Assembly: GCF_019091455.1 (NCBI RefSeq) | Contig: NZ_JAGXJN010000038.1 | Span: 1-64,000 of the forward strand | Source: Chitinophaga sp. GbtcB8 | GTDB lineage: Bacteria; Bacteroidota; Bacteroidia; Chitinophagales; Chitinophagaceae | Reading direction: 5' to 3' | Length of the DNA stretch: 64,000 nt | Shown here: piece by piece, positions 25,630-32,992 of the stretch | Position numbering within the stretch: position 1 is the first letter of the stretch | How the letters are laid out: each line of letters begins with the position of its first letter | Program-made: the position numbers and the translations under genes | The notes under the pieces: generated by a model | Databases searched by the model: none | Told to the model about the DNA's origin: nothing | The model's input: only the letters and a program-made list of their open reading frames with translations

Positions 25630-28104
25630 CTATTCTGCTATTAACGTATATACGTTACCTGCAGTAGTATTAAACGTGTACAGGTAACCGGTACCATCCC
25701 CTTTCAATGCGCTGAGGGCCAGGTTGTTGCTGCCTTTTATGGGCTGCAGTACCCGCAGGCGGCAGGGACCACCATTCTTTGCAAGTATAGTAGCTTTTTT
25801 TAATTTTCCATCGGCCCATTGCATATCAATAACAAAACCGCCACGGGCCACCAGCCCTTTTACCGCTCCACTGGCCCACGCATCCGGGATGGCAGACAGC
25901 AGCTGGATGGCATACAGCTGGCTTTGCAGCGGCATTTCGGTGATGCCGGAAGTGCCGCCAAAATTACCATCTATCTGGAAAGGCGGGTGCGCGCAAAATA
26001 AATTTGAATAGGTGCCGCCGGCGTTATGATAGTCAGTAGCGTCGTTACTGCTTATTTTCAGCAGCTCGCGTAAGAGCTTATAGGCATGGTTACCATCCAG
26101 CAAACGCGCCCATACATTGATCTTCCAGGCTTTGCTCCAACCGGTGCCGCCATCGCCACGGATGGCCAGCGTACGTTTGCAGGCTTCTGCAAATGCGGGT
26201 GTGGTAAGCGGGGAAATTTCCCTGCCGGGGAATAAGCCAAACAGGTGCGAGATGTGCCGGTGCTCCGGATCCTCATCTTCCCAATCCTTATACCACTCCT
26301 GCAGGTTGCCTTTTTTGCCTATCTGCAATGGCAGCAGCTTGCTTTTCTTTTGCAGCAAAGTATCGCGGAAAGCCATATCGGTTTGCAGGATGGAATCCGC
26401 GTCTGCCAGGTTGCTGAACAGGTCGCGGATAATAGACATATCCATAGTGGTTGCTATAGAAACAGCGCTTTTTACACCGGCTTCTGTAATGAACACATTT
26501 TCCGGCGAGGTAGCAGGCGCTGTTACCAGGTGGCCTTTACCATCGCTCACCAGCCAGTCCAGGCTGAACTGCGCAGCTGCTTTCATGATAGGGTAAGCAG
26601 TATCACGCAGGAACTTTTTATCACCGGTAAAACGGTAATGCTCCCAAAGGTGCTGGCACAGCCAGTTTCCGCCCATAGCCCAGTTGGCCCACTGCGGATC
26701 GCCTTTACCAAGATTGCCTACGGGATTGGAAAGCGCCCATATGTCGGTATTATGATTAGCAGCCCAGCCGCGGGTATTGTAAAAATGTTTGGCGGTATAA
26801 CGCCCGGTGCTGGCCACATTCTGGATAAGCGTTAACAGGGAGCGGTGCATTTCCGGCAGGTTCACGGCTTCCGCAGCCCAGTAGTTCATTTGTGTATTGA
26901 TGTTAATGGTGTAGTTGGAGCTCCAGGGTGCGCGCAGCTCTTTATTCCAGATACCCTGCAGGTTGGCAGGCACGCCATTTAAGCGGGAGCTGGAAATTAA
27001 CAGGTAACGGCCAAACTGGAAGTATAGGGCTTCCAGCTCAGCATCCTGCGCGCCGGTAGCATAACGGCGTAAACGCTCGTCTGTAGGCAGTTTGGTGCGG
27101 TCTTCGCCGGGCGATGGCGGCAGGGTAAAGCTTACGCGGTTAAAGTAATGATGAAAATCATCTACATGGCGCCTGCGCAGCTCATTAAAGGGAAGCTGTG
27201 CAGCAGCCTGTAAATAACCGGTGGCCAGCTTGTGCTCATCTTTGCCTTCACTATCCGGGCATTTATCAAAACCATTAAAGCTGGTAGCGGCGGAAACTAA
27301 GATCACGGCCTGCGTAGCATTACTGATGGTAATACCGCCGCTATCTGCCTTTATGCTCCCGTCTGAGCTGCTGGCGCGGAGCTTCAGCTCAAAGCGCATG
27401 CCCTTACAGCCTTTGGTATCTTCGTAAATAATAGGCTCCTTGTTATAGTTCACATAACTGGGGTCGATCTGTGCAGGCGCTCTTCCTTTCAGCGTTATTT
27501 CCTGCTGGCCGCTTACCAGCTGCTGATGCCGTAGCTGGCTGCCTGCGCTGATCTTACAGTTTAGCTGCTGTTTTTTATTTGCTGTTAGCCTGATCACAAT
27601 AACCTGGTCTTTCCCGGATGCAAAGATCTCTCTCGTATAACCTACACCGTTACTGGTGAAGCTGGTTCCGGCAATAGCATCGGCCACATTCAGATCGCGG
27701 GAATAAGCAGCAGGCGTGCCAGGCAGCTGTTGTTTAATATGAATATCGCCCAGCGGCAGGTACGACTGGCTGTACAGACCCTGCATTTCTTTGAGCTCAT
27801 CGGAAGCGGCAGCATAATCGCCCTTAAAAAGTTTGGCGCGTATGGAGGGTAAATGTTTATATGCATTAGGATTCACCTGGTTATTTACCGGTCCGCCCGA
27901 CCAAAGGGTAGCTTCATTTAGTTGGATCAGCTCATCACCTGTTCCTCCAAAGATCATGGCGCCCAGGCGGCCATTGCCCACAGGCAGGGCATCCGTCCAC
28001 TCCTTTGCGGGCTGCTGATACCATAGCTTTAATGTGTTTCCTTTTTGTTGTGCCGTAGCAATGCCCGTTAATAACAGCAGGGCCGGTAATAGTTTCAGTT
28101 GCAT
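25630..28104 (-). CDS. GH95 family glycosidase (alpha-L-fucosidase or alpha-L-galactosidase)
   Basis: This 824-residue exported enzyme starts at ATG 28104 (MQLKLLPALLLLTGIATAQQ signal peptide); 15 further codons upstream are open but unlikely. The N-terminal beta-domain opens with the GH95 hallmark WTDALPVGNGRLGAMIFGG and LNEATLWSGGP. The (alpha/alpha)6 barrel carries NHNTDIWALSNPVG, the acid-bearing TSPEN segment and FQIDGNFGGTSGITEM near the C-terminal side, all matching the family's active-site blocks. GH95 members remove terminal alpha-1,2-L-fucose or L-galactose from xyloglucan, rhamnogalacturonan II or host glycans; sequence alone does not decide. It heads a two-gene operon, and its promoter region, shared with hybrid regulator 1, holds the operator word also found in the pectin locus. 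Confidence 0.93.
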   Translation of the reverse strand: MQLKLLPALLLLTGIATAQQKGNTLKLWYQQPAKEWTDALPVGNGRLGAMIFGGTGDELIQLNEATLWSGGPVNNQVNPNAYKHLPSIRAKLFKGDYAAASDELKEMQGLYSQSYLPLGDIHIKQQLPGTPAAYSRDLNVADAIAGTSFTSNGVGYTREIFASGKDQVIVIRLTANKKQQLNCKISAGSQLRHQQLVSGQQEITLKGRAPAQIDPSYVNYNKEPIIYEDTKGCKGMRFELKLRASSSDGSIKADSGGITISNATQAVILVSAATSFNGFDKCPDSEGKDEHKLATGYLQAAAQLPFNELRRRHVDDFHHYFNRVSFTLPPSPGEDRTKLPTDERLRRYATGAQDAELEALYFQFGRYLLISSSRLNGVPANLQGIWNKELRAPWSSNYTININTQMNYWAAEAVNLPEMHRSLLTLIQNVASTGRYTAKHFYNTRGWAANHNTDIWALSNPVGNLGKGDPQWANWAMGGNWLCQHLWEHYRFTGDKKFLRDTAYPIMKAAAQFSLDWLVSDGKGHLVTAPATSPENVFITEAGVKSAVSIATTMDMSIIRDLFSNLADADSILQTDMAFRDTLLQKKSKLLPLQIGKKGNLQEWYKDWEDEDPEHRHISHLFGLFPGREISPLTTPAFAEACKRTLAIRGDGGTGWSKAWKINVWARLLDGNHAYKLLRELLKISSNDATDYHNAGGTYSNLFCAHPPFQIDGNFGGTSGITEMPLQSQLYAIQLLSAIPDAWASGAVKGLVARGGFVIDMQWADGKLKKATILAKNGGPCRLRVLQPIKGSNNLALSALKGDGTGYLYTFNTTAGNVYTLIAE

Positions 28105-28181
28105 CAGTTTACATAAGTTGGAGCATCCAAAATACAACTTCGTTTGCATTCTATTTTCACAAAAACTGATGGAAAATTAAA

Positions 28182-28193
28182 CTAATCTAGCTG
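28182..28193 (-). promoter_or_regulatory. Candidate GH95 promoter with shared CAGCTAGATT word
   Basis: The minus strand reads CAGCTAGATTAG; TAGATTAG is one base from the TAnnTTTG -7 consensus. The same CAGCTAGATT occurs at 32864-32873 before the GH31 alpha-xylosidase, and CAGCTATATT at 21924-21933. It would give a leader of about 70 bases. Confidence 0.4.
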
Positions 28194-28240
28194 CAACCAG
28201 GCCCGTTCCAAACCCGCTACGGTCACTGATTCGTCAAAAT

Positions 28241-28260
28241 GCAATCGTTTGCGTAAAAAT
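28241..28260. promoter_or_regulatory. LacI-type operator candidate before GH95
   Basis: GCAATCGTTTGC is palindromic at 10 of 12 positions. With the following bases it shares CGTTTGCGTAAAAA with the site at 21961-21974 read on the minus strand. Confidence 0.5.
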
Positions 28261-28339
28261 ACCGGCTAATGTTTGAACAAGGGGTTACTTTTACTCTATA
28301 ATATTATGGACCTGAGTACCATAACGTGGAATTTAGCAC

Positions 28340-28363
28340 AAAGGTCGAATTCTTTCGACCTTT
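28340..28363 (+). terminator. Terminator-like hairpin in the leader of hybrid regulator 1
   Basis: AAAGGTCGAA pairs perfectly with TTCGACCTTT across a TTCT loop, followed by TTAATTTAATTT. It reads as an intrinsic terminator on the plus strand and ends 40 bases before the regulator's start codon, with no plus-strand gene upstream to terminate. An attenuator is possible. Confidence 0.65.
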
Positions 28364-28402
28364 TTAATTTAATTTTAGGGCAGTACAAGAAATGGAGCCG
28401 TT

Positions 28403-31400
28403 ATGGCATCTGTCCGCTTCATGAGAAGATACACTGTTATATTTTTCCTGTTATTACTACTGCCGGTATTGCGCGTTTTTCCACAAACACCGCCTTACCA
28501 GTTTTCCCATATTGATATTGACCAGGGGCTTTCCAACAACCAGGTGAACTGTATCTTCAAAGACAGCAAAGGCTTTATGTGGTTTGGCACCATATCGGGC
28601 CTGAACCGTTATGATGGTTATACCTTCCGCATCTTCAAACATGATGTACGCGATTCTGCTTCCCTGCCGGATAATTTTATAGAACGTATCACTGAAGCGC
28701 CCGGCGGCCTGTTATGGATCTATGCCCGCGACGGGCAGCATGTATACGACCCTGCCAGGGATGCTTTCCTTTCCGCACAACCGGTATTACAGCAAATGGG
28801 CATACCCGGCGCAGCGGTAAATGATATTATACGCGATGCGCAGGGCGGCTACTGGTTCATTCATCCCACCAACGGCCTGTATTATGCTGCAGCCGGTAAA
28901 ACGCCCGCTTTACGTATCCAGCATACAAAGGACAGCAGCACTATTTACGACAACAGCCTGGCAGCTGTGACCTTAGCCACAGATAATAATTTATGGCTGC
29001 TGCACAACAATGGCATGCTTGAAAAAATGGACAGGCGCAGCAAACGTATCACCTACCGTAATGATCTTTTATTCCGCCAGAGCAAAGGCGTTCCGCAACC
29101 CTATTCCCTGCTGGCCGACCGGGAAGGCGACCTGTGGATCTACATCAGCAGTGATGCGCAAGGCATCTGGTATTTTAACCATGTTACACAGGCTTTTTCA
29201 CACTACGATCAGAACAGCCAGCCCATACGGCTGAACAATAATATTGTACGCGGCGTGGTACAGGATAACCAGGGCCGCATATGGATAGGTACTGATCATG
29301 GCGGCGTGAATATTATCGACAAACAACGGCAAAGCATACACTATGAAGTGAACCAGCCGGAAAACCCAAAAAGCCTTTCGCAGAACAGTATTACCATGCT
29401 GTATAAAGACAATACCGGCATTATATGGGTGGGCACTTATAAAAAGGGCATCAGCTATTACCATGAGGATATTGTAAAATTCCCCTTGTACCAGCATCAG
29501 CCTTTTAATGCGCAAAGCCTGCCGTATGACGATGTGAACCGCTTTGTGGAAGATGCAGCCGGCAACTTGTGGATAGGCACCAACGGCGGTGGGCTCATCT
29601 ACTTTAACCGTAACACCAATACCTATACGCAGTACCGGCATGATGCACATAATGCCGGCAGCTTAAGCAGCGATGTGGTGGTAAGCCTGTGGATAGATCG
29701 GCAGCAGCAGTTATGGGTAGGCACTTACTTTGGCGGGCTGGACCGCTTTGCCGGCGGGCAGTTTGTGCATTATAAAAATGATCCGGCCAACCCGGCATCC
29801 CTGAGTAATAACAGTGTCTGGGAAATATTTGAAGATAGCCGGCATCAGCTATGGGTAGGCACTTTAGGTGCAGGCCTGAACCTGTTTGATCCCGCCACGC
29901 AAAAATTTCACCCTTACCGTAAGGGGCAGCCCAACTCCATTCACTCCAATTATATTGCCGCCCTGCTGGAAGATAAACAAGGCAACCTGTGGATAGGTAC
30001 TGATAACGGGGTAGAGATCCGGGATGCCCAGACCGGGCGTTTTACAACCTATAATAAAAACCTGAGCAACAACAACGTTATTTGTTTATTTGAAGACAGC
30101 CGCGGATGGATCTGGATAGGCACCCGGGAAGGGCTGAACCTGTACTACCCGCAGCTAAAACAATCCCGCATTTTCCGCAGGGAAGATGGATTACCGGATA
30201 ATTCGGTGCTGAATATACTGGAAGATAATGATCATAACCTTTGGATGAGCACTCCCAACGGGCTTTCTAACCTCACTATCGCAGGCGGTAAGTTCCGCTT
30301 TTTAAATTATGATGCGGCAGATGGGCTGCAGGGCAAGGAGTTCAATGAAAATGCAGCGTTAAAAACACGGCGTGGGGAGCTGCTGTTTGGCGGTGGTAAC
30401 GGGTTTAACCTGTTTTACCCACATACCATTACACAAAATAAAAATGTGCCGCCCCTGGTATTAACAGATTTCCAGGTATTTAATAAAAGTATGGGGGCCG
30501 GTGAAAAAATAAACGGCCGTGTGCTGCTGCCGCGGGATATTTCCGCTACCCGGCAAATTACACTGAAGTATAAGGAGAATGTTTTCTCCATTGAGTTTGC
30601 AGCGCTCAGCTATTTTCACCCGGAGAAAAGCCGGTATGCCTATAAGCTGGAAGGTTTTAATGAAGGATGGCTAACCACCAATGGCGGCCAGCGTAAAGCC
30701 ACCTACACCAACCTGGACCCGGGCGATTATGTTTTTCACGTAAAAGCCTCTAATAATGATGGTGTGTGGACGCGCCAGCCGTTGGAGCTGCATATTAAAA
30801 TATTACCTCCCTTCTGGAAAACACCGCTGGCCTTTTTATTATACGGCGTGCTGATATTAGGCGCGCTGTTACTGGCACGGCGGCTGATGCTGGAAAGGGA
30901 ACGCCTGCGTTTCCGTATAGAACAGGAAAGGCAGCAGGCGCACCGCATGCACGAGCTGGATGCGCTGAAGATCCGTTTTTTCACCAACGTATCCCATGAG
31001 TTCAGAACCCCCTTAAGCCTGATCATTACCCCGCTGGAAAAGATCATTAAAGGCACAAAGGAAGAAGGTACTAAAGGGCAGCTGGAGCTGATACAACGGA
31101 ATGCCCGCCGCCTGTTAAACCTGGTGAACCAGCTGCTGGACTTCCGTAAAATGGAGGTACGGGAAATAAAACTGCATACTTCGGAAGGCGATATAGTGGC
31201 GTTTATCCGCGAGCTGACCGCCTCCTTCTCCGATCTTTCTGAAAAGAAACAGGTGAAGCTGGATTTCCGCAGCCAGGTGAATACCCTGGTAATGGCTTAT
31301 GATGCGGATAAGATAGAAAAGATCATCTTTAACCTGCTGAGCAATGCTTTTAAATTTACGCCGGAGCTGGGCAGTGTAGCAGTAGAGCTGCAACTGGCCG

Positions 31401-32542
31401 AAGACGGCAGGATCCTCACCATCCAGGTAAAAGATACCGGCATTGGTATGCCGCCGGAACAACAGGAACGCATCTTTGAAAGATTTTTCCAGCATGAGGG
31501 ACAAGGCTCCCTGCTGAACCAGGGCAGCGGTATTGGATTAAGCATTACCAGGGAATTTGTAAAGCTGCATGGCGGCACTATTACGGTAGACAGCGCACCT
31601 GAAATGGGCAGCTGTTTTACCATACAGCTACCGGTAAAAACCAATGCCGCCCAACCTGCAACCGTTACAGACGGAGGCGGGGATACAGTTCCCTCTCCTG
31701 CTCCCGTTCCGGTAACGCCCATGCCTGTACGCTCCGGCAAAAAACCGCTGGTATTGCTGGTAGAGGATAATGAAGACTTCCGTTTTTACCTGAAAGATAA
31801 CCTGGGACTGCATTACCAGGTAATAACTGCAGAGAACGGGCAAAGCGGCTGGCAAATTTTGCAGCAAACCCTGCCAGACCTGGTGGTGAGTGATGTAAGC
31901 ATGCCGGTAATGGATGGGCTGGAACTGTGCCGCCGCATCCGGGCTAACCAGCGCACCGCGCATATACCAGTAATACTGTTAACAGCCCGCACTACAGAAG
32001 CCGACCAGCTGGAAGCGCTGGAAAAGGGCGCCACGGATTTTATTACCAAACCATTCAGCTTTGAAGTGCTGCTGTCCCGCATCCGGAACCTGATTACCCA
32101 GCAGGCCACCCTGAAAAAATCGTTCCGGGAGAAAATAGAAGCAAACCCCAGCACCATCGCCATCTCATCTGCCGACGAACAATTTATACAACAGGCCTTA
32201 CAGGTGGTGGAGAAACATTTACCGGACCCGGACTTTTCCGTAGAGGACCTGAGCCGTGCCCTGTACATGAGCCGCGTATCCGTTTACAAAAAGATCCTAT
32301 CCCTTACCGGCAAAACGCCTATTGAGTTCATCCGCTCCATACGGCTTAAACGCGCAGCACAGCTGCTGGAAAAAAGCCAGCTGACCGTGGCAGAGGTGGC
32401 GTATGAAGTAGGGTTCAATAATCCCAAATACTTTTCCCGGTATTTTAAAACGGAGTATAACGTATTACCCTCCGCCTACGGACGGCAGCGGGCGCCGGAA
32501 AATGATACAACAAATGATGATGCAACAAATGATACCCCATAA
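28403..32542 (+). CDS. Hybrid two-component system regulator 1 (HTCS)
   Basis: This 1379-residue membrane protein joins sensor, kinase, receiver and DNA-binding parts. After a signal peptide, two seven-bladed Reg_prop propellers (about 30-720) repeat LWIGT-type blades. A Y_Y_Y domain follows (about 730-800), then a membrane helix (about 806-828). The histidine kinase has NVSHEFRTPLS (phospho-acceptor His865) and an ATPase domain with NLLSNAFKF and GSGIGLSI. The receiver has LLVEDNEDF and phospho-acceptor Asp1164 in VVSDVSMPVMDG. A C-terminal AraC domain has SVEDLSRALYMSRVSVYKK. Such proteins bind an oligosaccharide in the periplasm and activate nearby susC promoters. ATG 28421 (MRRYTVIFFLL) is an alternative start. 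It is divergent from GH95 and upstream of the GH31-SusCD operon, its likely targets. Confidence 0.96.
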   Translation: MASVRFMRRYTVIFFLLLLLPVLRVFPQTPPYQFSHIDIDQGLSNNQVNCIFKDSKGFMWFGTISGLNRYDGYTFRIFKHDVRDSASLPDNFIERITEAPGGLLWIYARDGQHVYDPARDAFLSAQPVLQQMGIPGAAVNDIIRDAQGGYWFIHPTNGLYYAAAGKTPALRIQHTKDSSTIYDNSLAAVTLATDNNLWLLHNNGMLEKMDRRSKRITYRNDLLFRQSKGVPQPYSLLADREGDLWIYISSDAQGIWYFNHVTQAFSHYDQNSQPIRLNNNIVRGVVQDNQGRIWIGTDHGGVNIIDKQRQSIHYEVNQPENPKSLSQNSITMLYKDNTGIIWVGTYKKGISYYHEDIVKFPLYQHQPFNAQSLPYDDVNRFVEDAAGNLWIGTNGGGLIYFNRNTNTYTQYRHDAHNAGSLSSDVVVSLWIDRQQQLWVGTYFGGLDRFAGGQFVHYKNDPANPASLSNNSVWEIFEDSRHQLWVGTLGAGLNLFDPATQKFHPYRKGQPNSIHSNYIAALLEDKQGNLWIGTDNGVEIRDAQTGRFTTYNKNLSNNNVICLFEDSRGWIWIGTREGLNLYYPQLKQSRIFRREDGLPDNSVLNILEDNDHNLWMSTPNGLSNLTIAGGKFRFLNYDAADGLQGKEFNENAALKTRRGELLFGGGNGFNLFYPHTITQNKNVPPLVLTDFQVFNKSMGAGEKINGRVLLPRDISATRQITLKYKENVFSIEFAALSYFHPEKSRYAYKLEGFNEGWLTTNGGQRKATYTNLDPGDYVFHVKASNNDGVWTRQPLELHIKILPPFWKTPLAFLLYGVLILGALLLARRLMLERERLRFRIEQERQQAHRMHELDALKIRFFTNVSHEFRTPLSLIITPLEKIIKGTKEEGTKGQLELIQRNARRLLNLVNQLLDFRKMEVREIKLHTSEGDIVAFIRELTASFSDLSEKKQVKLDFRSQVNTLVMAYDADKIEKIIFNLLSNAFKFTPELGSVAVELQLAEDGRILTIQVKDTGIGMPPEQQERIFERFFQHEGQGSLLNQGSGIGLSITREFVKLHGGTITVDSAPEMGSCFTIQLPVKTNAAQPATVTDGGGDTVPSPAPVPVTPMPVRSGKKPLVLLVEDNEDFRFYLKDNLGLHYQVITAENGQSGWQILQQTLPDLVVSDVSMPVMDGLELCRRIRANQRTAHIPVILLTARTTEADQLEALEKGATDFITKPFSFEVLLSRIRNLITQQATLKKSFREKIEANPSTIAISSADEQFIQQALQVVEKHLPDPDFSVEDLSRALYMSRVSVYKKILSLTGKTPIEFIRSIRLKRAAQLLEKSQLTVAEVAYEVGFNNPKYFSRYFKTEYNVLPSAYGRQRAPENDTTNDDATNDTP

Positions 32543-32557
32543 ATAACCAAAACAGGC

Positions 32558-32574
32558 ACCTGCCCCCGGCAGGT
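32558..32574 (+). terminator. Short hairpin after hybrid regulator 1
   Basis: ACCTGCC-CCC-GGCAGGT is a 7-bp GC-rich hairpin 15 bases after the regulator's stop codon, without a clear U tract. Confidence 0.4.
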
Positions 32575-32580
32575 TATTGA

Positions 32581-32588
32581 TAGTTTTG
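32581..32588 (+). promoter_or_regulatory. Candidate -7 box before micro-ORF 1
   Basis: TAGTTTTG matches TAnnTTTG exactly, 20 bases before the ATG of the 35-codon frame. No -33 TTTG is present at the expected distance. Confidence 0.35.
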
Positions 32589-32608
32589 TGCATTGATGAT
32601 CATTATAT

Positions 32609-32716
32609 ATGCCTGAGAGAGACTACCATCACCGCCGCAAGTTGTACCTGACCGTAGAGATATTGTTGTATGCCCTCATTACCACCGGTCTGGTGGCAAT
32701 GATGCTATTGCTATGA
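32609..32716 (+). CDS. Putative 35-residue single-pass membrane peptide
   Basis: A 35-codon frame (starting MPERDYHHRRKLYLTVE) with a basic N-terminal half and a hydrophobic C-terminal helix (ILLYALITTGLVAMMLLL) that would cross the membrane once with the N-terminus inside. It follows hybrid regulator 1 by 66 bases and precedes the GH31 gene. A -7 promoter box lies just upstream. I know of no family for it. A second membrane peptide of similar design lies beside the other GH31 gene (52683-52808). The charge and hydrophobicity pattern is the only coding evidence, so this remains a candidate. Confidence 0.5.
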   Translation: MPERDYHHRRKLYLTVEILLYALITTGLVAMMLLL

Positions 32717-32863
32717 TTATCAACATGGTTCCACAAAAGAATACCTGTCAGATTAACATTTTATACACTTCCCGCTATCATTTGCATACCCTCGGGGGTA
32801 TGGTTTGTTAACATAATCACCCCAAATCGAAAACATTCCCATCCCCTGCCATTGGTGCAGTAC

Positions 32864-32874
32864 AGCTAGATTTG
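32864..32874 (+). promoter_or_regulatory. Candidate promoter of the GH31 alpha-xylosidase operon
   Basis: CAGCTAGATTTG contains an exact TAnnTTTG (TAGATTTG, 32867-32874). The CAGCTAGATT word also precedes GH95. No TTTG lies 19 bases upstream, as expected for an activator-dependent promoter. Confidence 0.45.
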
Positions 32875-32976
32875 GAATTACGAATTATCAATTACGAATT
32901 ACGGATGATGTGCTTCAGAAATTACTTGTGGTACATAAAAATGCGCAGTACCCAATTCGTAATTGACAATTCGTAA
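32875..32976. repeat. Family B inverted word-repeat element (B2)
   Basis: The left arm at 32875-32904 (AATTACGAATTATCAATTAC and onward) is identical over 28 bases to the arm at 3758. The right arm at 32954-32976 pairs with it at 22 of 23 positions. The loop is about 50 bases. It ends 16 bases before the GH31 start codon. Confidence 0.85.
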
Positions 32977-32992
32977 ATAAACTTCTCCACGT

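Larger units (their letters stand above)
32717..32992. other. Intergenic region before the GH31 alpha-xylosidase
   Basis: About 275 bases. It has a -7-like TAGATTTG at 32867-32874 inside the shared CAGCTAGATT word, directly followed by a family B inverted repeat. The GH31 transcript would therefore carry the repeat in its leader. Nothing else was recognised. Confidence 0.6.

Noticed and set aside
26245-26835. A 196-codon open frame on the plus strand inside the GH95 gene
   Set aside because: GH95 motifs run through the same region on the minus strand; the antisense translation has no recognisable feature.
28273-28515. An 80-codon frame before hybrid regulator 1, possibly a leader peptide
   Set aside because: It runs through the terminator-like hairpin and on into the regulator gene in another frame with no protein-like character.
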